A stretch of 64,000 nt of DNA from JAUIAI01 sp041396585 (GTDB lineage: Bacteria; Pseudomonadota; Gammaproteobacteria; Burkholderiales; Burkholderiaceae_E). Positions 53,068 through 62,694 of this stretch are shown here, in pieces (within the stretch, counting starts at the first letter, position 1; each line of letters starts with the position of its first letter). The position numbers and the translations under genes are program-made. The stretch spans positions 124,001 to 188,000 of the forward strand of contig JAWKYG010000007.1 of NCBI GenBank assembly GCA_041396585.1. Direction: 5' to 3'. The notes beneath the pieces are model-generated. The model did not search any database. It was not told where the DNA came from and worked only from the letters and a program-made list of their open reading frames with translations.

Positions 53068-55514
53068 GCGCGTCCGCATTCACCCAGCGCCTGGTCCGCG
53101 AGCGGCTGGCACAGTGGCTCGATGAACGGGGCTGGCAGCCGTTTCGCTTCCAGCGCCAGGTCTGGCGCGCGATGCTCGATGGTCGCAGCGGCCTGCTCCA
53201 CGCCAGTACGGGCGCCGGCAAGACCCTCGCGGTCTGGGCCGGCGCGATGTTGCGCGCCGCGCGTCTTGGCGGCCCGGAGCCGATGCAGGTCTTGTGGATC
53301 ACCCCGATGCGCGCGCTGGCCGCCGACACCACCGCCACCATCGATGCGCTTGGCTGCCATGTCGATGCCCGTTGCGCGGCGGCGCTGCGCAGCGGCGACA
53401 CCCCGGCGGCGGAGCGACGCCGACAGGATCGTGCGCCACCGTTCGCCCTGGTGACCACCCCGGAATCGCTGTCGCTGATGCTCTCGCAACCGGCCGCGCA
53501 GCCGCGCCTGGCAGGCGTGCGCACCGTGGTCATCGACGAGTGGCACGAACTGCTTGGCAACAAGCGCGGCGTGCAGGTGCAACTGGCGCTGGCGCGTCTG
53601 GCCAGGCTGACACCTGATCTGGTGGTCTGGGGCGTGTCGGCCACGCTGGGCAATCTGCACCAGGCTGCCGAGGCGCTTGGCTGCGACGATCCGGTGCTGA
53701 TCGGTGCCCATCTGGGCAAACAGCACCGGATCGACACCTTGCTGCCGGAATCGACCGAACGATTCCCCTGGGGCGGGCACCTGGGGATTCGCATGCTCGA
53801 TCCGGTCATCGCCGACATCGCCGCGCATGCCAGCACCCTGGTGTTCACGAACACCCGTTCACAGGCCGAGCGCTGGTACCAGGAGATCCTGGCGCGACGC
53901 CCGGATTGGGCGGGCAGCATCGCCCTGCACCACGGCTCGCTCGATGCCGGGCAACGGCGATGGGTCGAAGCGGCCCTGAAGCGCGGCGAGCTGCGCTGCG
54001 TGGTGTGCACCTCGAGCCTGGACCTGGGCGTGGATTTCTCGCCGGTCGAGCGCGTATTGCAGATCGGCAGCCCCAAGGGCGTGGCCAGACTGTTGCAGCG
54101 CGCGGGCCGCTCCGGACACTCGCCGGGGGGTGTCTCGCGGATCGGCATCGTGCCCACCCATGCGCTCGAGATGCTCGAGGCGGTTGCCGCGCGGCAGGCG
54201 GTCCAGGCCGGCAGGATCGAGTCGCGCGAACCCCCGGATGCACCGATGGACGTCCTGGTTCAGCACCTGGTCACGGTCGCGCTGGGCACCGGTTTCCAGG
54301 CCGACGCGATGTTCGACGAGGTGCGTGCCGCATGGTCGTTTCGTTCACTGCGCCGCGAGTCCTTCGACTGGGCCCTTGATTTCGTCGGCCGCGGCGGCGC
54401 CAGCCTGACCGCCTATCCCGAGTATCGGCGTGTGCTTGCCGATGCGCACGGCTGCCACCGGGTCGAGGATGCCGGCATCGCCCGCCGCCATCGGCAGTCG
54501 ATCGGCACCATCGTGGCTGACGCGGCGGTACTGGTGCGCTACCTGAATGGCGGGCGCATCGGCACGATCGAGGAGAGCTTCATCGCCCGCCTGCGACGCG
54601 GTGATCGCTTCGTCTTCGCGGGCCGCGTGCTCGAGCTGATCCGCATCGACGACATGACCGCCTGGGTGCGCCCGGCGCGCGGCATTCGCGGCGCCGTGCC
54701 CCGCTGGAGCGGCGGCAAGATGCCCTTGTCCAATGAGCTGGCGGCGACCATGCTCGAGTGCCTGAGCGCGATCGAGACGGGCACCCTGCGTGGTGCCGAG
54801 GCCCGGATGCTGGCCCCGTTGATGGCCTTGCAGATGCGCTGGTCGGCGCTGCCCGGCCCCGATCGCCTGCTGATCGAGCACATGCATTCGCGCGAGGGCT
54901 CGCACCTGTTCGTGCATGCGCTGGCCGGGCGAAGTGTGCACACCGGCCTGGCGGCCCTGCTCGCCTGGCGGTTCGCGCGCCAGACGCCGGCAACCTTCTC
55001 GATCTCGGTGAACGACTACGGCTTCGAGTTGCTGTGCCCGGAGCGACTGGATTGGTCTGGCCGCTTCACATCGGATCTGCTCAGCGACGAGAATCTGCTC
55101 GATGACGTGCTCGCCAGCCTGAACGCGGCCGAACTCGCGCAGCGCCGCTTTCGCGAGATCGCGCGCATCAGCGGACTGGTCTTTCAGGGGCATCCGGGCG
55201 CGAAACGCAGCACGCGCCAGTTGCAGGCCTCGGCGAGCCTGTTCTTTCAGGTGTTTCGGGACCATGATCGTGCCAACCTGCTGCTCGATCAGGCCCACCG
55301 CGAAGTGCTCGCCCAGGAACTCGAGATCGATCGTCTGCGCGCGGCGCTGGCGGCGATGCGTGCACGCCGGCTTGCCCTGGTGGCTCTGGCCAGGCCCAGC
55401 CCGTTCGCCTTCCCGCTGATGGTCGAGCGCTTTCGTGAACGGCTCAGCACCGAGAAGCTCGGCGATCGCATCGCGCGCATGCTGCGCGATCTCGAAGCGC
55501 ATGCAGACTGCTGA
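53064..55514 (+). CDS. ligase-associated DEAD/DEAH-box helicase (Lhr-like core)
   Basis: This superfamily-2 3'-5' helicase of 816 residues is typical of the Lhr-core. Walker A is ASTGAGKT (47-54), the Walker B motif is DEWH (158-161) in VVIDEWHELLGNKRGVQ, and motifs III-VI include VWGVSATLG, LVFTNTRSQAERWY, CTSSLDLGVDFSPVE and QRAGRSGHSPGG. A winged-helix and Lhr-specific C-terminal region follow. It acts with the neighbouring ligase and nucleases in DNA repair. Confidence 0.95.
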   Translation: MSASAFTQRLVRERLAQWLDERGWQPFRFQRQVWRAMLDGRSGLLHASTGAGKTLAVWAGAMLRAARLGGPEPMQVLWITPMRALAADTTATIDALGCHVDARCAAALRSGDTPAAERRRQDRAPPFALVTTPESLSLMLSQPAAQPRLAGVRTVVIDEWHELLGNKRGVQVQLALARLARLTPDLVVWGVSATLGNLHQAAEALGCDDPVLIGAHLGKQHRIDTLLPESTERFPWGGHLGIRMLDPVIADIAAHASTLVFTNTRSQAERWYQEILARRPDWAGSIALHHGSLDAGQRRWVEAALKRGELRCVVCTSSLDLGVDFSPVERVLQIGSPKGVARLLQRAGRSGHSPGGVSRIGIVPTHALEMLEAVAARQAVQAGRIESREPPDAPMDVLVQHLVTVALGTGFQADAMFDEVRAAWSFRSLRRESFDWALDFVGRGGASLTAYPEYRRVLADAHGCHRVEDAGIARRHRQSIGTIVADAAVLVRYLNGGRIGTIEESFIARLRRGDRFVFAGRVLELIRIDDMTAWVRPARGIRGAVPRWSGGKMPLSNELAATMLECLSAIETGTLRGAEARMLAPLMALQMRWSALPGPDRLLIEHMHSREGSHLFVHALAGRSVHTGLAALLAWRFARQTPATFSISVNDYGFELLCPERLDWSGRFTSDLLSDENLLDDVLASLNAAELAQRRFREIARISGLVFQGHPGAKRSTRQLQASASLFFQVFRDHDRANLLLDQAHREVLAQELEIDRLRAALAAMRARRLALVALARPSPFAFPLMVERFRERLSTEKLGDRIARMLRDLEAHADC

Positions 55515-55612
55515 CCTCCCTGCCGCGCGCACAGGCCGATGTATCCGGCTGACCCGCGGCGGAAAAACCGCCCGCAGGACCACTGGCCCTATGATGGCGG
55601 GCCCGAATAATC

Positions 55613-56446
55613 ATGAACCAGCGCTCGCACCCGGCCGTGAATCTCCCGCAGTCCGTCAGCCACGATGAATGCGCGCGCGCATCGACCTCGGAACCCACCG
55701 CCACCGCGGCATCGACCCCTGCCTGCGCCTTGCCAAACAGACCGGCATCGGACGAGCGTGCGGGCTCGCTGACACTGCAACTTGCGGGGGCACCGCTGCG
55801 GTTCCTGGGTGATGGCGCGGCATTCGAGCCGGCCTCCGGCAGCCTGCTGGTGGCCGACCTGCACCTGGGCAAGGCCGAGGCCTTCGGCCGTGGCGGGCTG
55901 CCGGTTCCCGGTGCGGTCAATGGTGACACGCTGACGCGCCTGCGCTCGCTCTGCCAGCGGATCCCCGCATCGCGGCTGATCGTGCTTGGCGATCTGATGC
56001 ATGCCGCGCTGCCCGAATCCCATCCCTTGTTCGGCGAGTTGCGCAACGCCGTGCGAGGTCTGCCGATGCCGATCGCGGTGGTAGCCGGCAACCACGACCG
56101 CCAGGCGCATCGCTATGCCGATCTGCTCGGCATTGAACTGCTCGCCGAACCCGTGCGGGCCGGCCCCTTCCTGCTGCGCCACGAACCCGTGCCCGAGCGC
56201 GGACTACATGTGCTGGCCGGGCACATCCATCCGGTGCTGCGCCTGGTCGGACGTGCGGACAGCCTGCGCCTGCCCTGCTTCTGGCTGCGAGACGGGCTCA
56301 CGGTACTGCCGGCGTTTGGCGCATTCACCGGTGGCTGGACGATCCGCCCACAACCGGGCGAGCGAGCGCTGGCCATCGACGGTCAGCGGGTTCACGAGAT
56401 TCCGGTGCCACCGCGTGAGCGCGGCAGGCACGCCCCCTTGAAGTGA
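55613..56446 (+). CDS. pdeM: ligase-associated DNA endonuclease PdeM (metallophosphoesterase, MPE)
   Basis: This is the fourth member of the repair cluster, a manganese-type calcineurin-fold phosphoesterase. Motifs in order are DLHLGK (82-87), GDLMH (126-130), GNHD (159-162) and GHIHP near 206. The core matches about 220 residues; the first 50 residues are an unconserved, probably disordered extension because no good internal start exists. It lies 98 bp after the helicase gene rather than overlapping it. Confidence 0.92.
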   Translation: MNQRSHPAVNLPQSVSHDECARASTSEPTATAASTPACALPNRPASDERAGSLTLQLAGAPLRFLGDGAAFEPASGSLLVADLHLGKAEAFGRGGLPVPGAVNGDTLTRLRSLCQRIPASRLIVLGDLMHAALPESHPLFGELRNAVRGLPMPIAVVAGNHDRQAHRYADLLGIELLAEPVRAGPFLLRHEPVPERGLHVLAGHIHPVLRLVGRADSLRLPCFWLRDGLTVLPAFGAFTGGWTIRPQPGERALAIDGQRVHEIPVPPRERGRHAPLK

Positions 56447-56465
56447 CACATCGACGGAGACGATC

Positions 56466-57365
56466 ATGACGATATCGAGCGCGGGATTCATCGGCCTGGG
56501 CGTGATGGGCGCGCCCATGTGCCGACACCTGGCCAACAAGGCCGCAGGCGCCGGTCTGCGCGAGGTTTTCGCCTACGATCAACAGGCTGCGGCACGCGAG
56601 CGGCTGGGCGATGCGCCGGCCCACTATCTCGACTCGCTGCCCGAACTGTGCCGGCGCAGCGACGCGGTCCTGATCTGCCTGCCCGGCGGACCCCAGGTGA
56701 GCGCGCTGGTCGAGGGCGAGCACGGACTGCTCGCCCACTGCCGCGCCGGGCAGACCGTCATCGATCTTGGTACCACCCCGGTGCCGCTCACCCGCAGACT
56801 GCATGAGCAGTTCGCGCAACGCGGCGTGCGCTTTCTCGATGCCCCGATCACCCGCACCCGACAAGCCGCCGAAGATGGCACGCTGTCGATCCTGGTCGGC
56901 GGTGACGAACAAGGATTGGCATTGATCGAACCAATGCTGCGTTGTTTCGGCACCGAGGTCACCCTGTGCGGGCCGATCGGCGCCGGTCAGGTGGTCAAGC
57001 AGATGAACAACATGGTGCTGTTCCAGACCGTGGCCGCCCTGGCCGAGGCACTTGCCACCGCACGCGCGGCCGGGGTCGACGGCGCGCTCCTGTTCGATGC
57101 GATGAGCAAGGGTTCCGCCGACAGCTTCGCATTGCGCAATCATGGCCGCAAGGCGATGCTGCCCGATGAGTTTCCTCTGCGGGCCTTCTCGGTGCACTAC
57201 GCGATGAAGGATCTCGACTACGCGATCGAGCTCGCGGCCTCCCTGGGCCTGGCATTGCCCGGCGCCAAGCAGGTGCACGAGCGCTTCGAACAGGCGATCG
57301 CCGCCGGTGACGGCGACGCCTATTTTCCGGTCATCGTGCGCAATCTCGGCCGCGACCGACGCTGA
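56466..57365 (+). CDS. NAD(P)-dependent beta-hydroxyacid dehydrogenase (second copy of the family)
   Basis: This is a 299-residue protein of the 3-hydroxyisobutyrate dehydrogenase family: SAGFIGLGVMGAPMCRHLAN at the N-terminus, DAPITRTRQAAEDGTLSILV in the substrate region, and the catalytic lysine in GAGQVVKQMNNMVLFQTVA. It is clearly distinct from the family member at 46553-47428. The DAPITRT loop differs from the common DAPVSGG, suggesting a different substrate. It follows pdeM by 19 bp but is probably not part of the repair system. Confidence 0.9.
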   Translation: MTISSAGFIGLGVMGAPMCRHLANKAAGAGLREVFAYDQQAAARERLGDAPAHYLDSLPELCRRSDAVLICLPGGPQVSALVEGEHGLLAHCRAGQTVIDLGTTPVPLTRRLHEQFAQRGVRFLDAPITRTRQAAEDGTLSILVGGDEQGLALIEPMLRCFGTEVTLCGPIGAGQVVKQMNNMVLFQTVAALAEALATARAAGVDGALLFDAMSKGSADSFALRNHGRKAMLPDEFPLRAFSVHYAMKDLDYAIELAASLGLALPGAKQVHERFEQAIAAGDGDAYFPVIVRNLGRDRR

Positions 57366-57406
57366 GCGACGCGCGAATCAACGCGCGGCCAGGAGTCCGC
57401 CGGCAC

Positions 57407-58453
57407 TCAGAGCGTGAGCACGCCCTTGCCGATCATCGAGCCGGATTCCACGCGTTGGTGCGCGGCGCGCAGATTGGCCGCATTCAACACGCCAAAATCT
57501 TCGGTCAGGGTGCCGCGCAGGCGACCCGTCTCGCACCAGGCGGCCACGGTATCGAGAATCTGCCCCTGCCGCCCCATGTCGGCCGGCCTGCGCCCGCCGC
57601 GCGTGAACATGCCCTCCCAGGCGAAGCCGGCCGAACTGGCGCGTAGCGCGGCCACCGGCAGCGGCGCGGCTGCCTCGACGATCGAGCACACCTGGCCGAA
57701 CACGGCCAGCGTCGGCGCCAGCAAGGGCAGATAGTGATCCGGATCGCGGGTCAGCAGCACCGCATCGACACCGGCCGGCGCAACCTCGCGCACCCGATCG
57801 GGCAATGAGAGATCATGGTCCAGCACATGATGTGCGCCCAACTCGCGGCACCAGGCCGCGGAGGACGGCCGTGAGGCTGTGGCCAGCACAGTGGCATCGG
57901 GAACCTGCCGGGCAAGCTGGATCGCCATCGAGCCCACGCCGCCGGCACCGCCGACGATCAGCACCACCGGCGCCGGCCGCGGCGAGCGCGCCTGAAACGG
58001 CAGCGCGCCAAGGTAGAGCCGCTCGAACAATGCCTCCCAGGCCGTCAGTGCCGTCAGCGGCAGGGCCGCGGCCTGGGCGAACGACCACTGCGCCGGCATG
58101 TGCCCCACCAACCGGTGATCGACACAATGGAACTCGCTGTTGCTGCCCGGGCGGCCGATGCTGCCGGCATAGAACACCCGATCGCCCACTTCGAAGCCGC
58201 GCACCTGCGCGCCGGCTGCAAGCACCTCGCCGGCCGCATCCCAGCCGAGCACCCGGGGCTTGGCGGGCCCGCCACGCGCGTGCGGGCTGCTCATCATCCG
58301 CATCTTGGTGTCGATCGGATTCACCGATACCGCGCGCACCCTGACCAGCAGATCCGTTGCGCCCGGCGCAGGCCGCTCGAGCTCGGCATCGACGAGTGAA
58401 CCGGGATCATCGGCCGGCAATGCTGCCGGGCAAAGGACTGCTCGCATGCTCAT
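57407..58453 (-). CDS. zinc-type alcohol dehydrogenase / quinone oxidoreductase-like protein (MDR family)
   Basis: This 348-residue medium-chain dehydrogenase starts MSMRAVLCPAALPADDPGSL. It has VRVRAVSVNPIDTKMR, GWDAAGEVLAAGAQVRGFEV, the NAD(P)-binding VGGAGGVGSMAIQLARQ, and the C-terminal ESGSMIGKGVLTL. It lacks the cysteine set of a catalytic zinc site, so it fits the zinc-free quinone oxidoreductase subgroup. The frame continues open upstream to 59137, but that part is antisense to other genes and unconserved. Confidence 0.88.
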   Translation of the reverse strand: MSMRAVLCPAALPADDPGSLVDAELERPAPGATDLLVRVRAVSVNPIDTKMRMMSSPHARGGPAKPRVLGWDAAGEVLAAGAQVRGFEVGDRVFYAGSIGRPGSNSEFHCVDHRLVGHMPAQWSFAQAAALPLTALTAWEALFERLYLGALPFQARSPRPAPVVLIVGGAGGVGSMAIQLARQVPDATVLATASRPSSAAWCRELGAHHVLDHDLSLPDRVREVAPAGVDAVLLTRDPDHYLPLLAPTLAVFGQVCSIVEAAAPLPVAALRASSAGFAWEGMFTRGGRRPADMGRQGQILDTVAAWCETGRLRGTLTEDFGVLNAANLRAAHQRVESGSMIGKGVLTL

Positions 58454-58717
58454 CTGCCAGTTCTCCTTGGTAAGCATCGGACCGTCGCTGCGGTCGCCAT
58501 GAATCGCCGACGCAGCCGCATCTGTCGCGCCGGCCATCGCCGCACACCGGGCCGGCGCTGCCGGCAGAGTACTCGCGCATCGGTGCACAAGTATCGCGCG
58601 AGTCGCGCGCACCGCTTCTTCGGCCAACCGTGACCGAGGGACCACATCGGCTGCCCCATCATCCGGCTCGCCACTTAGACTGAGGCAACCCGGCTCCTCT
58701 CCTCCGGTGCGCATCCT

Positions 58718-59035
58718 ATGACCCTGCTCGTCGATTTTGCCCGCCGCCTTATCGGGATTCGATCCCGGCGCGCGATCGAAGCGCCCGGCCCTCCGCCGCA
58801 GGCCGGCAGCATGCTGCACTTCAGCGGCGTGCGCATGCGCGTCTCCGACACTCCGAGCGCCGAGTTCTGGGCCTGGCTGGTCCTGATGGGCTGGCGCGAG
58901 TGTCGCTACCCCGGCGACCGCCGCCAGTACGAGGACCTGCCCGAGAGCGCTTTCGAGGCACTGGCGGTGCGCAACGGCGCGAGCCGCGAGGCGGTTTATC
59001 ATCAGTTGATGCAGACCTACCACAAAGAAGACTGA
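58718..59035 (+). CDS. small hypothetical protein
   Basis: This 105-residue protein is preceded by ctcctctcc rather than a clear ribosome binding site. It starts MTLLVDFARRLIGIRSRRAI; the central part FSGVRMRVSDTPSAEFWAWL and MGWRECRYPGDRRQYEDLPE, then a short helix-rich C-terminus with AVYHQLMQTYHKED. I do not recognise a family. Codon use looks normal for this genome and the gene lies just before an MFS gene. Confidence 0.6.
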   Translation: MTLLVDFARRLIGIRSRRAIEAPGPPPQAGSMLHFSGVRMRVSDTPSAEFWAWLVLMGWRECRYPGDRRQYEDLPESAFEALAVRNGASREAVYHQLMQTYHKED

Positions 59036-59057
59036 TGCCCGTCGGCATCGTCCGAAC

Positions 59058-60281
59058 TTGAGCAGCGAGCCGGCCGCAAGCGTGCGGCCGCTGGCGATGC
59101 CATCGCTCGTTCTGGGCGTTGGCACGGCCATGAACATCCTCTCGCGCGGGCTGATCGAGACCTTCGCGGTGTTCCTGCTGCCGCTGTCGCTGGCCTTTGC
59201 GACCGACCGGGTTGCGCTGACCGCGATCTACTCCACCTACATGCTGGTCTATGGGTTGACGGCGCCGTTCATCGGCCTGCTGATCGACAAGCTCGGCGTA
59301 CGCGTCTGCTACAGCCTGGGCCTGCTCCTGGTCGGTTGCGGCCTGTCGCTGGCCGGCCGTGCGCAGGAGCTCTGGCAGCTCTATCTGACTGTCGGCGCGA
59401 TGTGCGGTGCCGGTACCGCGGCACTGGGCATGGTGCCGGCCTCGGTGCTGGCAAGTCGCTGGTTCGACCGGCGCCTGCCCTCGGCCATGAGCCTGCTCTA
59501 TGCGGCGCTCGGTTTCGGCGTGCTGATCTTCTCGCCGCTCAGTCAGTGGCTGATCGACGCCGGTGGCTGGCGCCATGCCTATCAGCGGCTTGGCCTGGTG
59601 CCGCTGATCATCCTGCCGCTGACCTTCCTGCTGCCCTGGCGCAGGATCCTGGCCGGCGATGCCACGCTCAGCGAACGACGGGCCGGCACCGCAGGCCACG
59701 CATTACGCGCCGCGCTCGTGCATGCGCTGCGCGAGCCCGACTTCTGGCGCCTGGCGGGTGTGATGTTCTTTACCACGCTGGCCACCTTTACGATCATGAT
59801 CCAGCTGGTTGCATATCTGGTCGAGGTGGGCTTTCCGACCCTGCTCGCCGCCGGCGTGTTCGGTGCACTGGGGATCATCTCGACCGTCGGCATGATGACC
59901 GTCGGGATGCTCGCCGAACGCTTTGGCGAGCGGCTGATCGCCACGCTTTCCTACAGTTGCTCGATCATCGGTGTCGGCCTGCTGGCACTGCTGGACGGCC
60001 GGCCCCACATGGGCCTGCTGATTGCGTTCGCACTCGTGTTCGGCACTGTCTCGGGCTCACGCGGGCCGCTGGTGGCGGTGCTCTCATCGAGGCGTTTCGG
60101 CGGCGCCGCACAGGCGACGGTCTATGGCAGCGTACTGCTGGCCATGGGCATCGGCGGGGCGATCGCAGGCTGGGCAACCGGTGCCCTGCATGATCTCACC
60201 GGCGCCTACCATGCCGGCTTCGCGGTCTCGGCGCTGGCGGCTCTGTGCGGCATGCTGCTGTTCCGAAGCATCGACGTCTGA
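59058..60281 (+). CDS. MFS transporter, monocarboxylate/oxalate-formate-like
   Basis: This is a 407-residue inner-membrane carrier with 12 hydrophobic helices. VYGLTAPFIGLLIDKLGVRV is the MFS loop 2-3 motif, and GVGTAMNILSRGLIETFAVF forms helix 1. The relation to OFA/MCT-type carriers (MFS_1, CynX-like) is weak, and the substrate is unknown. The reading starts at a TTG; an ATG at 59097 would give a shorter, equally plausible protein. It is convergent with the NUDIX gene. Confidence 0.82.
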   Translation: MSSEPAASVRPLAMPSLVLGVGTAMNILSRGLIETFAVFLLPLSLAFATDRVALTAIYSTYMLVYGLTAPFIGLLIDKLGVRVCYSLGLLLVGCGLSLAGRAQELWQLYLTVGAMCGAGTAALGMVPASVLASRWFDRRLPSAMSLLYAALGFGVLIFSPLSQWLIDAGGWRHAYQRLGLVPLIILPLTFLLPWRRILAGDATLSERRAGTAGHALRAALVHALREPDFWRLAGVMFFTTLATFTIMIQLVAYLVEVGFPTLLAAGVFGALGIISTVGMMTVGMLAERFGERLIATLSYSCSIIGVGLLALLDGRPHMGLLIAFALVFGTVSGSRGPLVAVLSSRRFGGAAQATVYGSVLLAMGIGGAIAGWATGALHDLTGAYHAGFAVSALAALCGMLLFRSIDV

Positions 60282-60411
60282 AACATCGGCGCGCTGAATC
60301 CACCGCAGCAGCCTGCCGACAGGTGCCGCAGGGCCGGCAAGCCGCACCCCGCAGGCAGCCAAGCCTGTTGGCCAGGCTGGGCAAGCTCTGCAGAAGCTCG
60401 CGGCAATCCGC

Positions 60412-61200
60412 TCAGGCGAAGAACGCCTCGAAGCCTTCCTCCGGCTCGAACCGGCCATCACGAGTGACCAGCGATGTCGGCCCGGGGATCGCTGGCTCGC
60501 TGACCGGATGCCGAGGGTGTCCCGGATACACGATCATCCGGCCCTCCTCGCGCGCAAGCGCCTTCGGTTCGACCAATCTCGGCACCTGCCCGCTCAGCCC
60601 GGCCACCATGGCCGCGCAATCTGCCCAGCGGGCCAGACCCGCCAGAGACATGATTTGCGGCGGCGCCAGCATGATGTGCCCGTCGCGATAGTTCTCGAGC
60701 GCTGATCTTGGTGTGAACCAGGCGCTGGCATCGGCCTCCTGGCCGTCATGGGTAGGCTCGGCACCGTGCGGCAGGCAGGCCACAAAGAAGCGCGTATCGA
60801 AACGTTTGCGCATCATGGCCGGCACCTTGGGCGTGATCCATCTTGACAGCGGGATCAGGTCGCCGGCCCTCAGTTCGACCCCGGCCTCCTCGTGCGTTTC
60901 CCGGCACGCGGCGACGAACAAGGCGGCCGCCCGGGCCCGCGTCAACGCCGGCTCACCGATGCGCAATTCGGGGGCATCGCCAACCGCGAACCGCTGCCAT
61001 TGGGACGGGTCTTCATCCTCCTCATCCACCTTGCCACCCGGAAACACATAGGCGTCATGCATGACCGTCGAGCTGCCGCCACGGCGCAGCATGAAGATCT
61101 CCAGGCCACCGACGCTGGCATCGCGCACCAGCACCACCGTGGCCGCGTCGCGCGGCTCTCCCTCGACCACCTGATCGTGATACTGCGGCTGATCGGCCAA
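60412..61200 (-). CDS. NUDIX hydrolase
   Basis: This 262-residue hydrolase of the NUDIX superfamily cleaves a nucleoside diphosphate linked to another group. The NUDIX helix is visible as FPGGKVDEEDED separated by a 25-residue insert from CRETHEEAGVEL, the arrangement seen in larger NUDIX proteins of the NUDT19-like group. RDASVGGLEIFMLRRGGSST gives the first strand region. The substrate is unknown. It is divergent from cysteine synthase across 142 bp. Confidence 0.85.
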   Translation of the reverse strand: MADQPQYHDQVVEGEPRDAATVVLVRDASVGGLEIFMLRRGGSSTVMHDAYVFPGGKVDEEDEDPSQWQRFAVGDAPELRIGEPALTRARAAALFVAACRETHEEAGVELRAGDLIPLSRWITPKVPAMMRKRFDTRFFVACLPHGAEPTHDGQEADASAWFTPRSALENYRDGHIMLAPPQIMSLAGLARWADCAAMVAGLSGQVPRLVEPKALAREEGRMIVYPGHPRHPVSEPAIPGPTSLVTRDGRFEPEEGFEAFFA

Positions 61201-61342
61201 TTCCAGACTCCGTCCCGTGCTCGTTGATCCATCCCGCCACCAGGGTCAAAGACCCTGCCCCGGCCGGCTCGCATGCGGTCACCGGCATGGCTTGCGCCGC
61301 CTCCGCTATCCTTACCGGTATCGTAACGTCAACGAGTCCCCC

Positions 61343-62263
61343 ATGAGAGCGCAAAACATCCTCGAGACCATCGGCGGCACCCCGCACATTCGCATGCAAC
61401 GGCTGTTCGGCTCGGAGCACGAAGTCTGGATCAAGTCCGAGCGCAGCAATCCCGGTGGCTCCATCAAAGACCGGATCGCCCTGTCGATGGTCGAGGCGGC
61501 CGAGCGTGATGGCCTGTTGAAGCCCGGCGGCACGATCATCGAGCCCACCTCCGGCAATACCGGCGTGGGCCTGGCCATGGTGGCCGCGGTCAAGGGCTAT
61601 CGGCTGATCCTGGTCATGCCCGACAGCATGTCGATGGAGCGCCGCCGCCTGATGCTCGCCTACGGCGCCTCGTTCGTGCTCACCCCGCGCGAAAAAGGCA
61701 TGGCCGGCACGCTGGTCAAGGCCGAGGAGCTACGCCAGGAAATCGCCGATGCCTGGATTCCGCAGCAGTTCGAGAATGCCGCCAACCCGCAGGTGCACAT
61801 GCGCACCACCGCCCAGGAGATCCTGACCGACTTCCCGGACGGCCTGGACGCCATGATCACCGGCGTCGGCACCGGCGGCCACCTGAGTGGCTGCGCCCGG
61901 GTACTGAAGGAGCGCTGGCCCGATCTGCAGGTATTTGCAGTCGAGCCGCTGGCCTCACCGGTGATCTCGGGCGGTAGCCCGGCACCGCATCCGATCCAGG
62001 GCATCGGCGCGGGTTTCATTCCGAAGAACCTCGATACCGAACTGCTTACCGGGGTGATCAAGGTGGATGCCGAGGCCGCCCGGGAGATGGCGCGTCGCGC
62101 AGCGCGCGAGGAAGGCATGCTGGTGGGCATCTCTTCGGGGGCGACCCTGGCCGCCATTGGCGACAAACTCGCCGAGTTGCCCAAGGGTTCGCGGGTGCTC
62201 GGCTTCAATTACGACACGGGCGAGCGCTATCTGTCGGTCGAAGGTTTCCTGCCAACCGAGTGA
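61343..62263 (+). CDS. cysK: cysteine synthase (O-acetylserine sulfhydrylase)
   Basis: This PLP enzyme makes cysteine from O-acetylserine and sulfide. The 306-residue protein has the PLP lysine Lys42 in SNPGGSIKDRIAL, the TSGNTG phosphate-side loop (69-74), GVGTGGHLSG and the ending SSGATLAAIG, FNYDTGERYLSVEGF. The ATG at 61343 fits the family N-terminus; an open reading 126 bp further upstream is unconserved. CysK is more likely than CysM on overall pattern. Confidence 0.94.
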   Translation: MRAQNILETIGGTPHIRMQRLFGSEHEVWIKSERSNPGGSIKDRIALSMVEAAERDGLLKPGGTIIEPTSGNTGVGLAMVAAVKGYRLILVMPDSMSMERRRLMLAYGASFVLTPREKGMAGTLVKAEELRQEIADAWIPQQFENAANPQVHMRTTAQEILTDFPDGLDAMITGVGTGGHLSGCARVLKERWPDLQVFAVEPLASPVISGGSPAPHPIQGIGAGFIPKNLDTELLTGVIKVDAEAAREMARRAAREEGMLVGISSGATLAAIGDKLAELPKGSRVLGFNYDTGERYLSVEGFLPTE

Positions 62264-62433
62264 TCCGCGCCAACCGGAGCAGGGGTGGCCAGGCTCGGCA
62301 GCACGCATGCGCCTGCCCCCCTGCTCAACGCGCTCATGGGCCGGCGCAATATCGTCCAGGGGCAGCCACCCGGCGATGCGCGCCTGCAGCCGTGCGATGA
62401 GCAGTGCGGATAACCCAGGCCACTGCCACAATG

Positions 62434-62458
62434 AAAAAGGGCTGCCGAAGCAGCCCTT
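62434..62458 (-). terminator. rho-independent terminator of the 71-residue gene
   Basis: On the minus strand a 9-bp stem (AAGGGCTGC with GCAGCCCTT) closed by a TTCG tetraloop is followed by a TTTTT tract. It begins about 20 bp after the stop codon and is a textbook intrinsic terminator. Confidence 0.9.
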
Positions 62459-62478
62459 GCCAAGCGCGCTAGACACGC

Positions 62479-62694
62479 TCAGAGCAGACCCAGCTCACGC
62501 ATCATCTTCTGGTCTTCCAGGCGCGCACGGGCCGCATGCAGGCGCTTGGCCTGCTCGGAGGGCGCAATGTTCTTGTAGTCTTCCGGCCGGGACTCGACCC
62601 GCCCCTTGCGCATGCGCTCGGCCTGCCGCTTGCTCACCACCGAACGCTGGTGCGTGGCGCTCATTGCAGAACTGGGTTTGGGGGTAGATTTCAC
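62479..62694 (-). CDS. small basic helical protein, unknown function
   Basis: This 71-residue protein starts at a GTG preceded by a perfect AGGAGG ribosome binding site. It is rich in Lys, Arg and Glu (SKRQAERMRKGRVESRPEDY, SEQAKRLHAARARLEDQKMM) and predicted almost wholly helical, as a nucleic-acid or ribosome associated protein might be. No known domain is recognised. It has its own promoter, a structured leader of about 190 nt and a strong terminator, so it is an independent, probably well-expressed unit. Confidence 0.78.
   Translation of the reverse strand: MKSTPKPSSAMSATHQRSVVSKRQAERMRKGRVESRPEDYKNIAPSEQAKRLHAARARLEDQKMMRELGLL

Noticed and set aside
51703..53079. 458-codon minus-strand frame opposite the DNA ligase
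   Set aside because: Shadow of the ligase gene; no recognisable protein motifs.
60362..60378. Small inverted repeat between the MFS and NUDIX genes as a bidirectional terminator
   Set aside because: The stem is only 6 bp with no U-tract on either strand.
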